Assembly (NCBI RefSeq): GCF_011683955.1
Contig: NZ_JAAQPI010000007.1
Span: forward strand, 310,001-374,000
Direction of reading: 5' to 3'
DNA: 64,000 bases
DNA from: Pseudomaricurvus alkylphenolicus
GTDB lineage: Bacteria > Pseudomonadota > Gammaproteobacteria > Pseudomonadales > Cellvibrionaceae
The position numbers were made by a program, and so were the translations under genes. The notes under the pieces are model-generated. The model had not been told where the DNA came from and did no database searches. It saw only the letters and a program-made list of their open reading frames with translations. Positions 23,067-32,822 of the stretch are shown here, in pieces (positions within the stretch are counted from its first letter, which is position 1; each line of letters begins with the position of its first letter).

Positions 23067-23488
23067 ACCAGTAAATAGGTGGCCAGCATGATATTGAGCG
23101 CCATCATTACAAAGTCCGTGACGAAAATAAACAGCATAGTACCCTTCAATACCTGCCATACGCCTTCACCTTTGAGGTTTTGCAATGCAATGGGTACGTT
23201 GAATGCGAACTGGGTTCCGTGAGCGACGGCAAAGACCCACAGCAGCAACGCTCTTTGCTGGTCGCTCGGGAATACATCCAGATAGATCAGCAACAGGATA
23301 TTGCAGAGCGCAAACGCCAGATTGAATCCCCCCAGAAATTTCCCGGAGGCAATCAAAGTATCAAAGACCGGCGTCTCTCTATGCTCGGGAGGAACCACCA
23401 CCTTCGCGAAAATTTTGGAACGAACAGAAAACACGTTAAAGCCCATCAGAAACCAGAGCGCATTAAGTGCCAGTACGGTATACAGCAT
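23063..23488 (-). CDS. Small membrane protein, unknown
   Basis: 141 residues with four membrane segments (about 1-18, 43-70, 82-100, 114-140). No motif recognised. It lies 16 bp downstream of the SRPBCC gene on the same strand and probably belongs to its transcript. Confidence 0.7.
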   Translation of the reverse strand: MLYTVLALNALWFLMGFNVFSVRSKIFAKVVVPPEHRETPVFDTLIASGKFLGGFNLAFALCNILLLIYLDVFPSDQQRALLLWVFAVAHGTQFAFNVPIALQNLKGEGVWQVLKGTMLFIFVTDFVMMALNIMLATYLLV

Positions 23489-23504
23489 GATCTTTCCTTA
23501 AATT

Positions 23505-24041
23505 CTAGTGAACAAACTTTGTGGTAGACGCAAACGGCACTGGCCAGGCGGCTTCCAGATTCGTTTTCAGTGTCTTTAGTGCCTTGATGGATGCCGGCTG
23601 TACCTGTGAAGCCAGTTTTTTCAACGCGGGCTGCTCCTCGGCCTGTTTGATTACCGGAAAGTATTCCAGAGTTCGGGTTAATAATGTGCCTTCGATGGTT
23701 TCCAGCAATTGGTACTGAATGCTTCCGATGACCTTGTCTGACGAGTATTCAACCTTCCAGGCTATTGGCGCCTGTGTTTTGACCACAACATAGCTGAATG
23801 TTGTATCCACATGGCCGACAGTGACAACTTCTGAAAATTTTTGTCCAAGTGCCAAAGATCCGCCAGGCGTTTTTGCTGACTTTGAGCTGGGATACCACTC
23901 ATGCCATTTGTCCGGCTGGGTAATGTATTGGTATACCGTGGTGATTGGGGCATGAATATGAACGTGATTGATGTTTTGTTCGGCGATTGCGGAAAAACTG
24001 ATGATGATCAGTGGCACCATATATAGTGTTCGCAACAACAT
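23505..24041 (-). CDS. Exported SRPBCC (START-like) protein
   Basis: 178 residues from ATG 24041 (GGAG 6 nt upstream). Signal peptide LLRTLYMVPLIIISFSAIA. Mature protein has the polyketide-cyclase/START pattern HIHAPITTVYQYITQPDKWHEWYPSS followed by a beta sheet and a long C-terminal helix. It likely binds a hydrophobic ligand in the periplasm. Divergent from the AraC gene at 24171, which may regulate it. Confidence 0.78.
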   Translation of the reverse strand: MLLRTLYMVPLIIISFSAIAEQNINHVHIHAPITTVYQYITQPDKWHEWYPSSKSAKTPGGSLALGQKFSEVVTVGHVDTTFSYVVVKTQAPIAWKVEYSSDKVIGSIQYQLLETIEGTLLTRTLEYFPVIKQAEEQPALKKLASQVQPASIKALKTLKTNLEAAWPVPFASTTKFVH

Positions 24042-24170
24042 AGGGCTCTCCAAAGGGTTTTCAATATTGGCTGATAGTATCCAGACTCGTGCAAAAAAAG
24101 ACGATTACACGAGTGACCAAAACGTGATACTTTCGGACATTATCGGTTTTTTGGTATTAAGGAAGCAGCG

Positions 24171-25175
24171 TTGATCAACTGGCAGAGACTGAGAGACACC
24201 ACCGGTGTCTCGATCCTATTGGAGATAGGATCGGAACTCGGCATGAGTATCGATAGCTGCCTGGCCAGAACCCGGATTGACCCGAATAGGCTGGATGACC
24301 CTCTGGCCAGTATTCCTGTATGGCAGGAACTGGCTCTGATTCGCAATATCCAAGCCTTTCGCAGCAGCGACGAACAGCTTGGCCTGATGGTCGCCCGACG
24401 CTGCACCGCATCCACGATGGGTATGTTTGGCCAGGCGCTGGCGGCCAGCGACTCCTTACAGCAGGCACGGCAGCTGATGGAGCGCTATGAATTACTCGGT
24501 TTGGCTTTTAGCCGCTTTGAGTTTTCAACCACAAAACATCAGTTGTGTATGACGCTGCATGATTTTGAAGTCCCCGCTGATTGCCAGCGCTTTTGTGAGG
24601 AACGCGGTCTGGGCGGATGCCTGGTTTTGTTCTCTGACTTGCTGGGCGCGCCAGTGAAGGCGAAAACCGTCAGCATGCGCCTGCCACCGCCGGCAGATGC
24701 GGATGTCTACAGCGATTATTTTGGTGTCGATGTTCAATATGAAGCCCAAAGCACGCAAATCACCTTTGACCGAGCCATTGAGCAACAGGTATTACCCAAC
24801 GCCAATCGAAAAATCCGACTCGCGAGCGAGCGTTACTGCGATGAGGTTATCGCCGCACACGCGTTACCGATGACGTTCGAAGCTCGGGTGCAGGAGCTGC
24901 TGCAAAACCACGATCTGGCGCTGGACCTCGAAGAAGTTGCTCAACACCTTGGGATGAGCAGCCGGCAACTGCGCCGCTATCTGACCGGGGAGTCCACTAA
25001 CTTTCGGCAGATACTGCTGAAATTGAAATTTACTCGCGCTCAGGCACTGCTGGAAGCTGGAATGCCGGTAAGTCAGGTTGCCCTGCAACTCGGTTATACC
25101 AGTGCAGCAAGCTTTTCCCGGGCATTCAAGAAACAGACGGGCATTGCCCCCAAGTTTGTCAATAAGACGGGATAA
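24171..25175 (+). CDS. AraC-family transcriptional regulator
   Basis: 334 residues from a TTG start with AGGA about 7 nt upstream. N-terminal PF12625-type sensing domain; C-terminal double HTH with LDLEEVAQHLGMSSRQLRRYL and MPVSQVALQLGYTSAASFSRAFKKQTG. Same subgroup as the regulators at 569 and 26826. Divergently placed from the SRPBCC/membrane gene pair, its most likely target. Confidence 0.9.
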   Translation: MINWQRLRDTTGVSILLEIGSELGMSIDSCLARTRIDPNRLDDPLASIPVWQELALIRNIQAFRSSDEQLGLMVARRCTASTMGMFGQALAASDSLQQARQLMERYELLGLAFSRFEFSTTKHQLCMTLHDFEVPADCQRFCEERGLGGCLVLFSDLLGAPVKAKTVSMRLPPPADADVYSDYFGVDVQYEAQSTQITFDRAIEQQVLPNANRKIRLASERYCDEVIAAHALPMTFEARVQELLQNHDLALDLEEVAQHLGMSSRQLRRYLTGESTNFRQILLKLKFTRAQALLEAGMPVSQVALQLGYTSAASFSRAFKKQTGIAPKFVNKTG

Positions 25176-25230
25176 ACGAGACTTGCCGGCACAGATGATT
25201 AACAGTCTCGTCTACCGTTGGCAGCTGATT

Positions 25231-26730
25231 TTAAGCCGGTTCTGTCTCCTCGTTAGCCGGCGAAGATTCCTGAATCAAGTCATAGGCATCCCACCTGGGC
25301 GTCTCCATCTCTTCGACAAAGCGTTGATAATTCCAGGGCCAACTTGCCGGAATACCTTCGGCGTCCAGGTACCAGCTTTGGCAACCACCGGTGTACCAGA
25401 TGGTTGTTTTGGCGGCCGCGGTTCGTTCAGCGTCGAACTGCTCCATCGCTGCGCGGGTGACGCAAACCTCGGTACAGTCATCGTTTCTGATCTTGTCCAA
25501 GAGCTGGGCTATGTAGTGCCATTGTTTCTCTGCAATATCCACGAGTGAAAAGTTACCCACCGGACCATTGGGACCATTCAACATAAAAAAGTTGGGAAAG
25601 TCAGGCATGTTGATCGCCATATAGGCCACCGGTTTTTTCTCCCACAGGGATTCCAGGTCTAATCCATTTCGACCCGTCATCTTGATGGAACGCATAAACT
25701 GATCGGTTTTGAACCCGGTTGCCACAGCGATAACATCCAGCTCGTGCAAGGCGCCGTCTTTGGTACGAATACCGCTCTTCTCAATGCATTCGATATCCTC
25801 TCTCACCAAGGTGGCACCCGGTTTTTGAATGGCTTGGTAATAGTCAGGAGAGAAGATCAGGCGTTTGCATAAGGGTTCATGATCCGGTCGAAGCTGTTCC
25901 CGCAGTTGTGGATCGGTAACGCTTTGCTCCAGATTATCGAAGCATGCCTGCCTCATAAACTGCGCACCATCCGACGTTGGCTGAGTCAGCGCGTGTGTAT
26001 ATCTCTCAACATTTGCGTTGTATTCTTCGACATTCATCTCTGCTTCCAGCAACGCTGGATCGGAGCGAAAGCCCGCTCTCTGTGCCTCGGAGTAATAGCC
26101 ATTCTCTACCGGCATAATCCACTGCGGATTGCGGACAAAATGCGATACGTTTTCGGCACGCCCTACCAATGCGGAAATAATCTGTACGCCGGTTGATCCC
26201 ATGCCGATCACGCCCACTCGTTTTCCGTCGAGGGGTACCGAATGATCCCAGCGTGCGGTGTGAAATATCGCCCCTTCAAAGTCATCCATACCGGGAATAT
26301 TGGGGGTACTGGGGTGGTGCAATACTCCGGTGGCAGCAATAACAATATCGGCCAGGTCCGAGCTGCCGTCGCTCAGCTTCAGATGCCATTGACTGCCTCG
26401 AAAAGCGGCCTCCTTCACTTCGCAGTTGAAGCGGATTAATTCACCAACATTGTACTTTTCCACAGCACGTTCGAAGTACGCTTGAATTTCACTGCCCGGA
26501 GGCAAGTATCGACTCCAGTCCGGGTTGCGTTCGAACGTATAGGTATAGTGGTGAGAAGGGGTATCGCAGGTCAGACCAGGGTAGGTATTGTCTCGCCAGG
26601 TACCGCCGATCCGATTGGCTTTTTCATAGATGCAAACGTTATCGTAGCCATCTTCCTTGAGTTTGATACCGGCCAGGATGCCCGCCATCCCGGCGCCGAT
26701 AACCACTACCCGCAGTTGTTTGTTGCCCAT
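25231..26730 (-). CDS. Flavin-containing Baeyer-Villiger-type monooxygenase
   Basis: 499 residues. FAD-binding GxGxxG at the N-terminus (VVVIGAGMAGILAG), a second Rossmann motif for NADPH (VGVIGMGSTGVQI), and between them FEGAIFHTARWDH, the Baeyer-Villiger fingerprint FxGxxxHTxxW with Asp in place of the final Pro. It would oxidise ketones to esters or a related substrate with NADPH and O2. Next to an AraC regulator, and across from a TonB receptor and SDR, which fits conversion of an imported alcohol/ketone. Confidence 0.92.
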   Translation of the reverse strand: MGNKQLRVVVIGAGMAGILAGIKLKEDGYDNVCIYEKANRIGGTWRDNTYPGLTCDTPSHHYTYTFERNPDWSRYLPPGSEIQAYFERAVEKYNVGELIRFNCEVKEAAFRGSQWHLKLSDGSSDLADIVIAATGVLHHPSTPNIPGMDDFEGAIFHTARWDHSVPLDGKRVGVIGMGSTGVQIISALVGRAENVSHFVRNPQWIMPVENGYYSEAQRAGFRSDPALLEAEMNVEEYNANVERYTHALTQPTSDGAQFMRQACFDNLEQSVTDPQLREQLRPDHEPLCKRLIFSPDYYQAIQKPGATLVREDIECIEKSGIRTKDGALHELDVIAVATGFKTDQFMRSIKMTGRNGLDLESLWEKKPVAYMAINMPDFPNFFMLNGPNGPVGNFSLVDIAEKQWHYIAQLLDKIRNDDCTEVCVTRAAMEQFDAERTAAAKTTIWYTGGCQSWYLDAEGIPASWPWNYQRFVEEMETPRWDAYDLIQESSPANEETEPA

Positions 26731-26825
26731 TACTAAAATCTCCGTCGATCAGCATTTGTGGCTAATCTACTAAAAGACTTTTGAGCCGAGACATCTGTAC
26801 TGCTTGACCAACAGAACTTTAATGC

Positions 26826-27869
26826 TCAATTAGCGGTATGGTTTGCACGCCAATCTGAAGGTGAATACCCTGTCCAGCGCCTGAACGCCTGCCTGAATGT
26901 GGTGGTATTTCTGAAACCCAGCCGGTTTGCCAACTGCCCGACGGGCAGATCGGTTTGCGCCAGGTAATCGCAGGCGATATCCATCAAGCACTGATCGCGG
27001 ATCTCGCGGTATGAGGTGTCCTGGTCGGCGAGTTGCCGACGGAAGGTGGAGCTGGGAATATCAACCGTTTTGGCAATTTGCACAAGACTGGGTATTGGTA
27101 GCGCCTGATGAACCGAGGCACTAATGAGTGCGGACACTTGTTGCACCAACTCCGACTTGGTGGGCTCGAACACTCCACAGGGGAAGACTTCGAAAAACGC
27201 CTGAAAATCACCCGGAGTCACGATGACAGCCTTATCGAGATCCCGCTTGTCGTACTCCAGGAAATTGACGTCGCCCCCCGTTAACACCGACGTATTGAAG
27301 AGTTGTAGAAACGGAAGAACGTCCTCACGACTGATCGAGCCGATACAGACTCGCATCGGTTGTACCAAACCATTGACCAGCCAATGGAACAACTGCTTAA
27401 AAGCAAACAGTCCGGTAATATCGACAAGATCGGCAGCGACAGTTCTTTCACCACGAACGGAATTTTGTGTGAATTTTACGGTCTCTTCGCCCTTGATAAT
27501 GTGCAAGTCACCCGCCCTGGGATACAACATACTGGCAAAGTCGCAGACGAGCGCCATGGCTTCGCCTAAAGTAGAAGCAGAAAGCGTGCAGCGACACATC
27601 AGCTCTACCTCTTTGCGCGAATTGGGAGCATGGGAGTCGCTGCCTGCAACATGCTGCTCAAGTCGTTGCACCACCTCCAGATAACACTGGGAAAACTCGT
27701 GGGGCGACAGGGCGCGGGTAGGCAGATGGAGACTGTCGCCCACGGCTTCAAGCTCGTCTTGCAGTAGCTCCAACACCGGCCCAAAGGGAGTGTCAGCCAT
27801 AGCGGCAAAGTGAGGTCCTGAATTCATTTCACCCATCCAACCCATCTTGTGAGCACTTTGATTGCCCAT
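26826..27869 (-). CDS. AraC-family transcriptional regulator
   Basis: About 347 residues if ATG 27869 (MGNQSAHKMG) is used; the frame is open to 27920 and later Mets (27839, 27824) are also possible, as no start has a clear SD. C-terminal HTH is clear: LVQIAKTVDIPSSTFRRQLADQ and DLPVGQLANRLGFRNTTTFRQAFRRWTGYSPSDWR. It stands between the monooxygenase gene (same strand) and the divergent TonB receptor, and probably controls both. Confidence 0.88.
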   Translation of the reverse strand: MGNQSAHKMGWMGEMNSGPHFAAMADTPFGPVLELLQDELEAVGDSLHLPTRALSPHEFSQCYLEVVQRLEQHVAGSDSHAPNSRKEVELMCRCTLSASTLGEAMALVCDFASMLYPRAGDLHIIKGEETVKFTQNSVRGERTVAADLVDITGLFAFKQLFHWLVNGLVQPMRVCIGSISREDVLPFLQLFNTSVLTGGDVNFLEYDKRDLDKAVIVTPGDFQAFFEVFPCGVFEPTKSELVQQVSALISASVHQALPIPSLVQIAKTVDIPSSTFRRQLADQDTSYREIRDQCLMDIACDYLAQTDLPVGQLANRLGFRNTTTFRQAFRRWTGYSPSDWRANHTAN

Positions 27870-28019
27870 TATGAGCAATTTGATGCGGTCTAGCCACAAG
27901 AGATCCTTGTAATCTAACAACTCTGGTTAATTTCCGTACACAGAGCAAGCCTAATGATAACGTCAACACCGTGTGCGGCAGGATTTCGAATTGTCTTTGT
28001 TTATTGAGGAGCACAAGAG

Positions 28020-30539
28020 ATGGGTACACACCGCCAGCCAAAGGTCGGAATACTTTCATCAACAATAGCCGCCCTTACCTGCTTGCAGGTTTATGCACAA
28101 GCATCAGAGCCGGGGCTGACCCTGGAGGAAATCGTGGTGGTTGCCGAGCGGCGCGAGTCGTCCCTGCAGGAGACACCCATCGCCATTTCGGCATTCAATG
28201 CCGAAACCCTCAAGGATATGGGGATCAAACGCATCTCTGATGTGACTGGGTTTGCCCCCAATGTGAATATTGAAACGCAGCCGGCGACCTCTTCCGGTTC
28301 CAGCATCGTTATTCGCGGTATTACCGAGGGGGAACCCAGCCTGACGGTAGATCCACCCACTGGCGTTTACCTCGATGGCGTCTACTTCGCCCGTTTGGTC
28401 GGCAATACCTTTGATGTTGTGGATCTTGAACGCATTGAGGTGCTACGCGGCCCCCAGGGCACCCTATACGGGCGCAATACCACAGCCGGGGCAATCAATC
28501 TGGTGCCTAAGAAACCCAGTGGCGAGCTGGGTTTCGTGCAGAAGATCACCCTGGGCAGCCACGACCGGTTTCGATCCTCCACCACCATAGACACCCCCAA
28601 AGTGGGCGATGTCAGTGCCAAATTTACCTATATGCACTACCAGCAGGACGGATGGATCGACAACGATACACCTAACGATCTGCGCATTAACGATAATGGT
28701 GATGCCGGTGATTTTGGGGAGCGCGACGAAAGTGCCTGGCGCCTGGCCCTGCGCTGGGAGCCCAATGAAAAGACTCTGATTGATTACGCCTACGATCAGT
28801 CCCAAATGGATAATATGCCGGCGTTGTTTCAGACACTGGTCACCGACGGCACCGGGCCCGGCCCGGTATTTGGCCCTAACGCGACGGGCGTGCCAAACTT
28901 TGGAACAGGTGCCAATGATCTGGGTATCGCGGACCGTGTGTTGCTGGGGGTTTATGCTGCCGCTGGTAATATGCCCGGCGCACAGCTGTGTTCTCTGGAT
29001 CCCGCCTGCGTGAGTTTTGTCAACGCGCCTAACCCGGCCTTTGGTGGATTACCGCCCTCTGCCGGCATTCTGGCACAGTTGCAGGGTCAGTACGGCGTGG
29101 CGGCAAGCAGCGTCACCGATGCGGATGAGTTGTCCGACGGAGGGATTCAGGCCTACGCCCACAACGAACAGTTTGATCTGTCGGGCCACGCGTTGAACAT
29201 CAGTTATGAGCTCAGCGACAATATCACCTTAAAGTCGATTACCTCCTATCGCGATTTTGAACGTGACCATCGCACAGAATTTGGATCCGCCAATCTCGAC
29301 CTGCGGACGCTTGGCGGTGGCGTGCTTACCTTATTTGCCGGCGGTCAGCGCGGTGTAACCGGGTCCAAGGGCGAACAGTTTTCGCAAGAGTTGCAGGTTA
29401 TCGGTGAGTTCGACCGCTGGCGATATGTTGCCGGCGCCTATTATTTTCAGGAGGAAAACCAGGAAACCAGCCAGGAACAAACCCCTTTCTCTTTCGGTGT
29501 GTTCGAATCACCGCGTGGCTACACCGCTGACAACAGCGCTTGGGCACTTTATGCGCAGGGCAGTTTCACTCCAAAAATTCTCGATGAGAAGCTGGAAGTC
29601 ACCCTGGGCTTGCGCTATTCGGAAGACAGCCGGGAAATGTCGATTACTGAAACACCGCTCGGTAGCACAACCCCTATTAGCGCGGACTTTGAAGAGGATT
29701 TTGACAATGTCTCCGGCACTCTGATTCTCAACTATGCAGTGACCGATCAAACCAGTGTTTACGCCTCTGTCAGCACCGGCTACAAAACGGGAGGGTATTT
29801 GTCGAGAACCTCGATCGCCAATCAACGCCCTTATGATGAAGAAACGCTGATCAATTATGAGTTTGGCTGGAAATCGCAATTGTGGGATAACCGTGTGCGA
29901 TTGAACGGCGCTGTTTTTCACAGTCTTTATGAAGATAAACAACTGTCGCAATTTGTTCCCACCACCTCGGGCGCCGAGACCATTATTTCCAACGCCGGTG
30001 AAGCCGAATACACAGGTGTGGAGATGGAACTGACGGTGTTGCTCACACAAGGTCTGACAACACATTTGAGTTACGGTTATCTGGACGCGCAATACAATCA
30101 ATACACCTTTTTTGACCCCACTGGACAATTTTGTGGCTCTCCAGGCACAGTTTGCGACGTCCGCGATCGCGGCAACTTCCCGTGGACGTCAAAACACACC
30201 GGCTCCGCCAGCTTGGCTTATGAGTTCGAGCCCTTTGGTTTCGGTTCGCTGTCTGCCCGCATTGATGCCTCCTATCGATCGAACTACACCCCCGGCACGA
30301 TTGAGGGACGTTTTGACGAGTTTGTGGAAACCGGCGATGTCACTCTGGTGAACGGCAGGCTCAGCCTGAAAGATATCCCCCTTTCCCGGGGTGCCATGGA
30401 GCTTTCCATATGGGGCAGAAACCTGACGGACAAAGTGTATCCCGCCAACGCCATCTCCGCTTTTGAGGCGGTGGGCTTCGCCGGCTCCGTTATGAATCAG
30501 GAGCGCAGCTGGGGGTTGGATTTTATTTACACTTACTGA
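28020..30539 (+). CDS. TonB-dependent outer-membrane receptor
   Basis: 839 residues, SD GAGGAG. Signal peptide, then TonB-box region (LEEIVVVAERRESSLQETP), plug domain (LDGVYFARLVG, DVVDLERIEVLRGPQGTLYGRNTTAGAINLV) and a 22-strand barrel ending GLDFIYTY. The plug style is of the large Sphingomonas/Cellvibrionales receptor group used for hydrophobic carbon sources rather than siderophores. The 41-bp gap to the SDR gene suggests an operon. No Fur-like box seen upstream. Confidence 0.95.
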   Translation: MGTHRQPKVGILSSTIAALTCLQVYAQASEPGLTLEEIVVVAERRESSLQETPIAISAFNAETLKDMGIKRISDVTGFAPNVNIETQPATSSGSSIVIRGITEGEPSLTVDPPTGVYLDGVYFARLVGNTFDVVDLERIEVLRGPQGTLYGRNTTAGAINLVPKKPSGELGFVQKITLGSHDRFRSSTTIDTPKVGDVSAKFTYMHYQQDGWIDNDTPNDLRINDNGDAGDFGERDESAWRLALRWEPNEKTLIDYAYDQSQMDNMPALFQTLVTDGTGPGPVFGPNATGVPNFGTGANDLGIADRVLLGVYAAAGNMPGAQLCSLDPACVSFVNAPNPAFGGLPPSAGILAQLQGQYGVAASSVTDADELSDGGIQAYAHNEQFDLSGHALNISYELSDNITLKSITSYRDFERDHRTEFGSANLDLRTLGGGVLTLFAGGQRGVTGSKGEQFSQELQVIGEFDRWRYVAGAYYFQEENQETSQEQTPFSFGVFESPRGYTADNSAWALYAQGSFTPKILDEKLEVTLGLRYSEDSREMSITETPLGSTTPISADFEEDFDNVSGTLILNYAVTDQTSVYASVSTGYKTGGYLSRTSIANQRPYDEETLINYEFGWKSQLWDNRVRLNGAVFHSLYEDKQLSQFVPTTSGAETIISNAGEAEYTGVEMELTVLLTQGLTTHLSYGYLDAQYNQYTFFDPTGQFCGSPGTVCDVRDRGNFPWTSKHTGSASLAYEFEPFGFGSLSARIDASYRSNYTPGTIEGRFDEFVETGDVTLVNGRLSLKDIPLSRGAMELSIWGRNLTDKVYPANAISAFEAVGFAGSVMNQERSWGLDFIYTY

Positions 30540-30580
30540 AAGCCCGTTTCAAAACATAACCATGTAGAGACAGATGTTAA

Positions 30581-31450
30581 ATGAATCAATGGAACAACAA
30601 AGTCGCCGTCATTACCGGCGCTGCCAGTGGTATCGGTTCCGGTCTGGCCCGATATGCTGCCAAACAGGGTATGCGAGTTATAGCCGCTGATGTGGACACT
30701 CAAGGGCTTGAAGCGCTGGAGAAAGAACTAAAGTCACAAGAACTGTCGATCATCACCACAGTGACCGATGTCTCCGATCCACGGGCCGTTGAAGAGTTAG
30801 CGGCGGCGGCTTTTGAGACTTATGGCAAGGTCAACTTTTTATTTAACAACGCCGGTGTACTTGTTGATGGCAAAAGCTGGGAACGCACTGTTAAGGATTG
30901 GCAGTGGTGTCTGAATGTGAATGTGATGGGTGTGGTCAATGGCATTCGCAGCTTTGTTCCCAGGATGCTGCAGCAACAAGCGCAAGGCCGTGTTATCAAT
31001 ACATCTTCCATCGGCGGATTGCTGAGGGGTGGCGCGTTTTTGGGCCCTTATCAAGGCACCAAACATTTTATTACCGCCATTACCGAAACGCTTTACAGCG
31101 AGCTGTCGCAAGAGAGCGCTCCTGTTACCGCGTCCGTGTTATGCCCTGCAGAGGTAGCAACCGGCATTTGGAATTCGGATCGCCTTCGCTCCGACGAGCA
31201 GAGCAATCCATTGGGCAGTGAGGCCGAACAACAGTTTCGCAACCTTATCGCGGAAGGCGTCGCCAAGGGCTTATCGACGGATGAGTTCGCGGCCAGAGTA
31301 TTTGCCGGTATCGAAGCGGACAAATTCTGGCTGCTGCCACAGCCCGAATTCAAACCGGCATTTCAGCTACGTGCCGAGAGTATTCTGAATGAAAGCAACC
31401 CAATGTCGACCGATGAAATGGTTGCGCGCTTGATGAATACTGAGGGGTAA
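30581..31450 (+). CDS. Short-chain dehydrogenase/reductase (SDR)
   Basis: 289 residues. NAD(P) motif ITGAASGIGSG, NNAG (FLFNNAGVL), catalytic Ser in NTSSIGG and YxxxK in YQGTK. Asp at the end of strand 2 (IAADVD) favours NAD+. It probably oxidises a hydroxyl group of the substrate taken up by the receptor gene 41 bp upstream, feeding the ketone to the monooxygenase. That order is inference. Confidence 0.93.
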   Translation: MNQWNNKVAVITGAASGIGSGLARYAAKQGMRVIAADVDTQGLEALEKELKSQELSIITTVTDVSDPRAVEELAAAAFETYGKVNFLFNNAGVLVDGKSWERTVKDWQWCLNVNVMGVVNGIRSFVPRMLQQQAQGRVINTSSIGGLLRGGAFLGPYQGTKHFITAITETLYSELSQESAPVTASVLCPAEVATGIWNSDRLRSDEQSNPLGSEAEQQFRNLIAEGVAKGLSTDEFAARVFAGIEADKFWLLPQPEFKPAFQLRAESILNESNPMSTDEMVARLMNTEG

Positions 31451-31456
31451 AATCGG

Positions 31457-31482
31457 TAGAGTCTGGGGATCACCAGACTCTA
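31457..31482. terminator. Bidirectional hairpin between SDR and purC
   Basis: Perfect 10-bp inverted repeat TAGAGTCTGG/CCAGACTCTA with 6-nt loop, located in the 42-bp gap between two convergent genes. No strong T-run on either side. Confidence 0.55.
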
Positions 31483-31492
31483 AACCGCACAA

Positions 31493-32620
31493 TCAATCAG
31501 CAATCAAATCGTACTGCTGACGCAGGACTTCGATAATCTCCGCCTTGGGATCAGCGGACAGTTCGATCTTCTGGCCGGTGATTTTCTCGGCAATACCGGT
31601 ATAGGTCTCAGACACCGCCATCAACGCACTCATGGGCAATTCATTATCGCGGGCCAACGCCGTACGCTCATCCATGCGCTCTTTGTTGAGCAGAATATCC
31701 GAGTCTTCAAAGTGGTTAAGCAGAAACTGGCGGAAACCCTCTTTGGAATTCTCAACGATCTTGCCGTCGCGGTAGCTTTCGCCATCCCAAATGCGGGAGG
31801 AATCCGGGGTACCCACCTCATCCATATAAATCAGTTTTTCCTGACCGGATTTATCCGTCACAAATCCGAATTCGAACTTGGTATCCACAAAGATCTGGTC
31901 GAGCTTTTCCAGCTCGGTGCTGATAACGTTAAAGCCTTCCTTCAGAAGCTTTTCGTAGGTATCAATATCGTCGCGAGAACGGAAGTTAAACGCTTCGAAA
32001 TTGTCCTCGATATTGGTACGGGTGATGTTCACATCATCGGCTTCGGGCACGCCGGGAATCCCCTTCAGGATACCCTTGGTGGAGGGGGTAATCAGCAGCT
32101 CGGGCAGCTTCTGGTCTTTTTGCAGACCATCGGCGATTTCTATACCGCAGAACTCCCGCTCACCCTTGGCGTAGGAGCGCCACATGGAGCCGGTGATGTA
32201 CTGGCGGCAGATGGCCTCGATCATGACCGGCTTGGCCTTTTGTACAATCCAGACAAAAGGATGTGGAATATCGAGGATATGACTGTCGGCCAAGCCCTGG
32301 TCACGAAAGAGCCTGAACCAGTGGTTGGAAATGGCGTTCAGCGCTGCCCCCTTGCCAGGCACCCCCTGGACGCCGCCTTCGCCGGTCCAGATGCAGTCAA
32401 ACGCTGAGATGCGGTCGCTGATCACCATGATGGCCAGAGGTGCATCCGGGGCAACATCGTAGCCCTTTTCCTCGATCAAACGACGGCTGTCCGCCTCTGT
32501 GAGCCAGTAGACTGAACGTACCTTGCCACTGTGAACCGGCTTATCGGTACGGATCGGCAGGTCGTCGTTGACGGCCAATACGGATGCTTTCAGGGCTTGT
32601 TGTTCGGGTGTGAGGCTCAT
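31493..32620 (-). CDS. purC: Phosphoribosylaminoimidazole-succinocarboxamide synthase (PurC)
   Basis: 375 residues from ATG 32620 ([10 protein letters not shown]); the longer frame crosses the valS promoter and is rejected. SAICAR synthetase signature [12 protein letters not shown], then [16 protein letters not shown] and FEFGFV. This is the longer PurC form found in several gammaproteobacteria, not the 237-residue E. coli type. Purine biosynthesis step from CAIR and Asp to SAICAR. Divergent from valS. Confidence 0.95.
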   Translation of the reverse strand: MSLTPEQQALKASVLAVNDDLPIRTDKPVHSGKVRSVYWLTEADSRRLIEEKGYDVAPDAPLAIMVISDRISAFDCIWTGEGGVQGVPGKGAALNAISNHWFRLFRDQGLADSHILDIPHPFVWIVQKAKPVMIEAICRQYITGSMWRSYAKGEREFCGIEIADGLQKDQKLPELLITPSTKGILKGIPGVPEADDVNITRTNIEDNFEAFNFRSRDDIDTYEKLLKEGFNVISTELEKLDQIFVDTKFEFGFVTDKSGQEKLIYMDEVGTPDSSRIWDGESYRDGKIVENSKEGFRQFLLNHFEDSDILLNKERMDERTALARDNELPMSALMAVSETYTGIAEKITGQKIELSADPKAEIIEVLRQQYDLIAD

Positions 32621-32724
32621 GGAGAGGGTCCTGTGTCTGACCTGGAATTCAAGGGGGCGCATTTTAACAGAATGTCGGCCCAGGAATGTAGCTCCACGGG
32701 CTCCCAACACTCCCAAAGCCATTG

Positions 32725-32730
32725 TATAAT
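32725..32730 (+). promoter_or_regulatory. Putative -10 box for valS
   Basis: TATAAT about 93 bp before the valS ATG, in the divergent purC-valS region. No good -35 box at the right distance, so only the -10 is claimed. Confidence 0.35.
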
Positions 32731-32822
32731 CTGGCCCCTTTGAATTCGCGAACCCGGCCCGGCGGCAAATAATGCCCTGATTGGGCCCCAACTGCGCCTT
32801 TTGACACAGATTGTTGAGACTT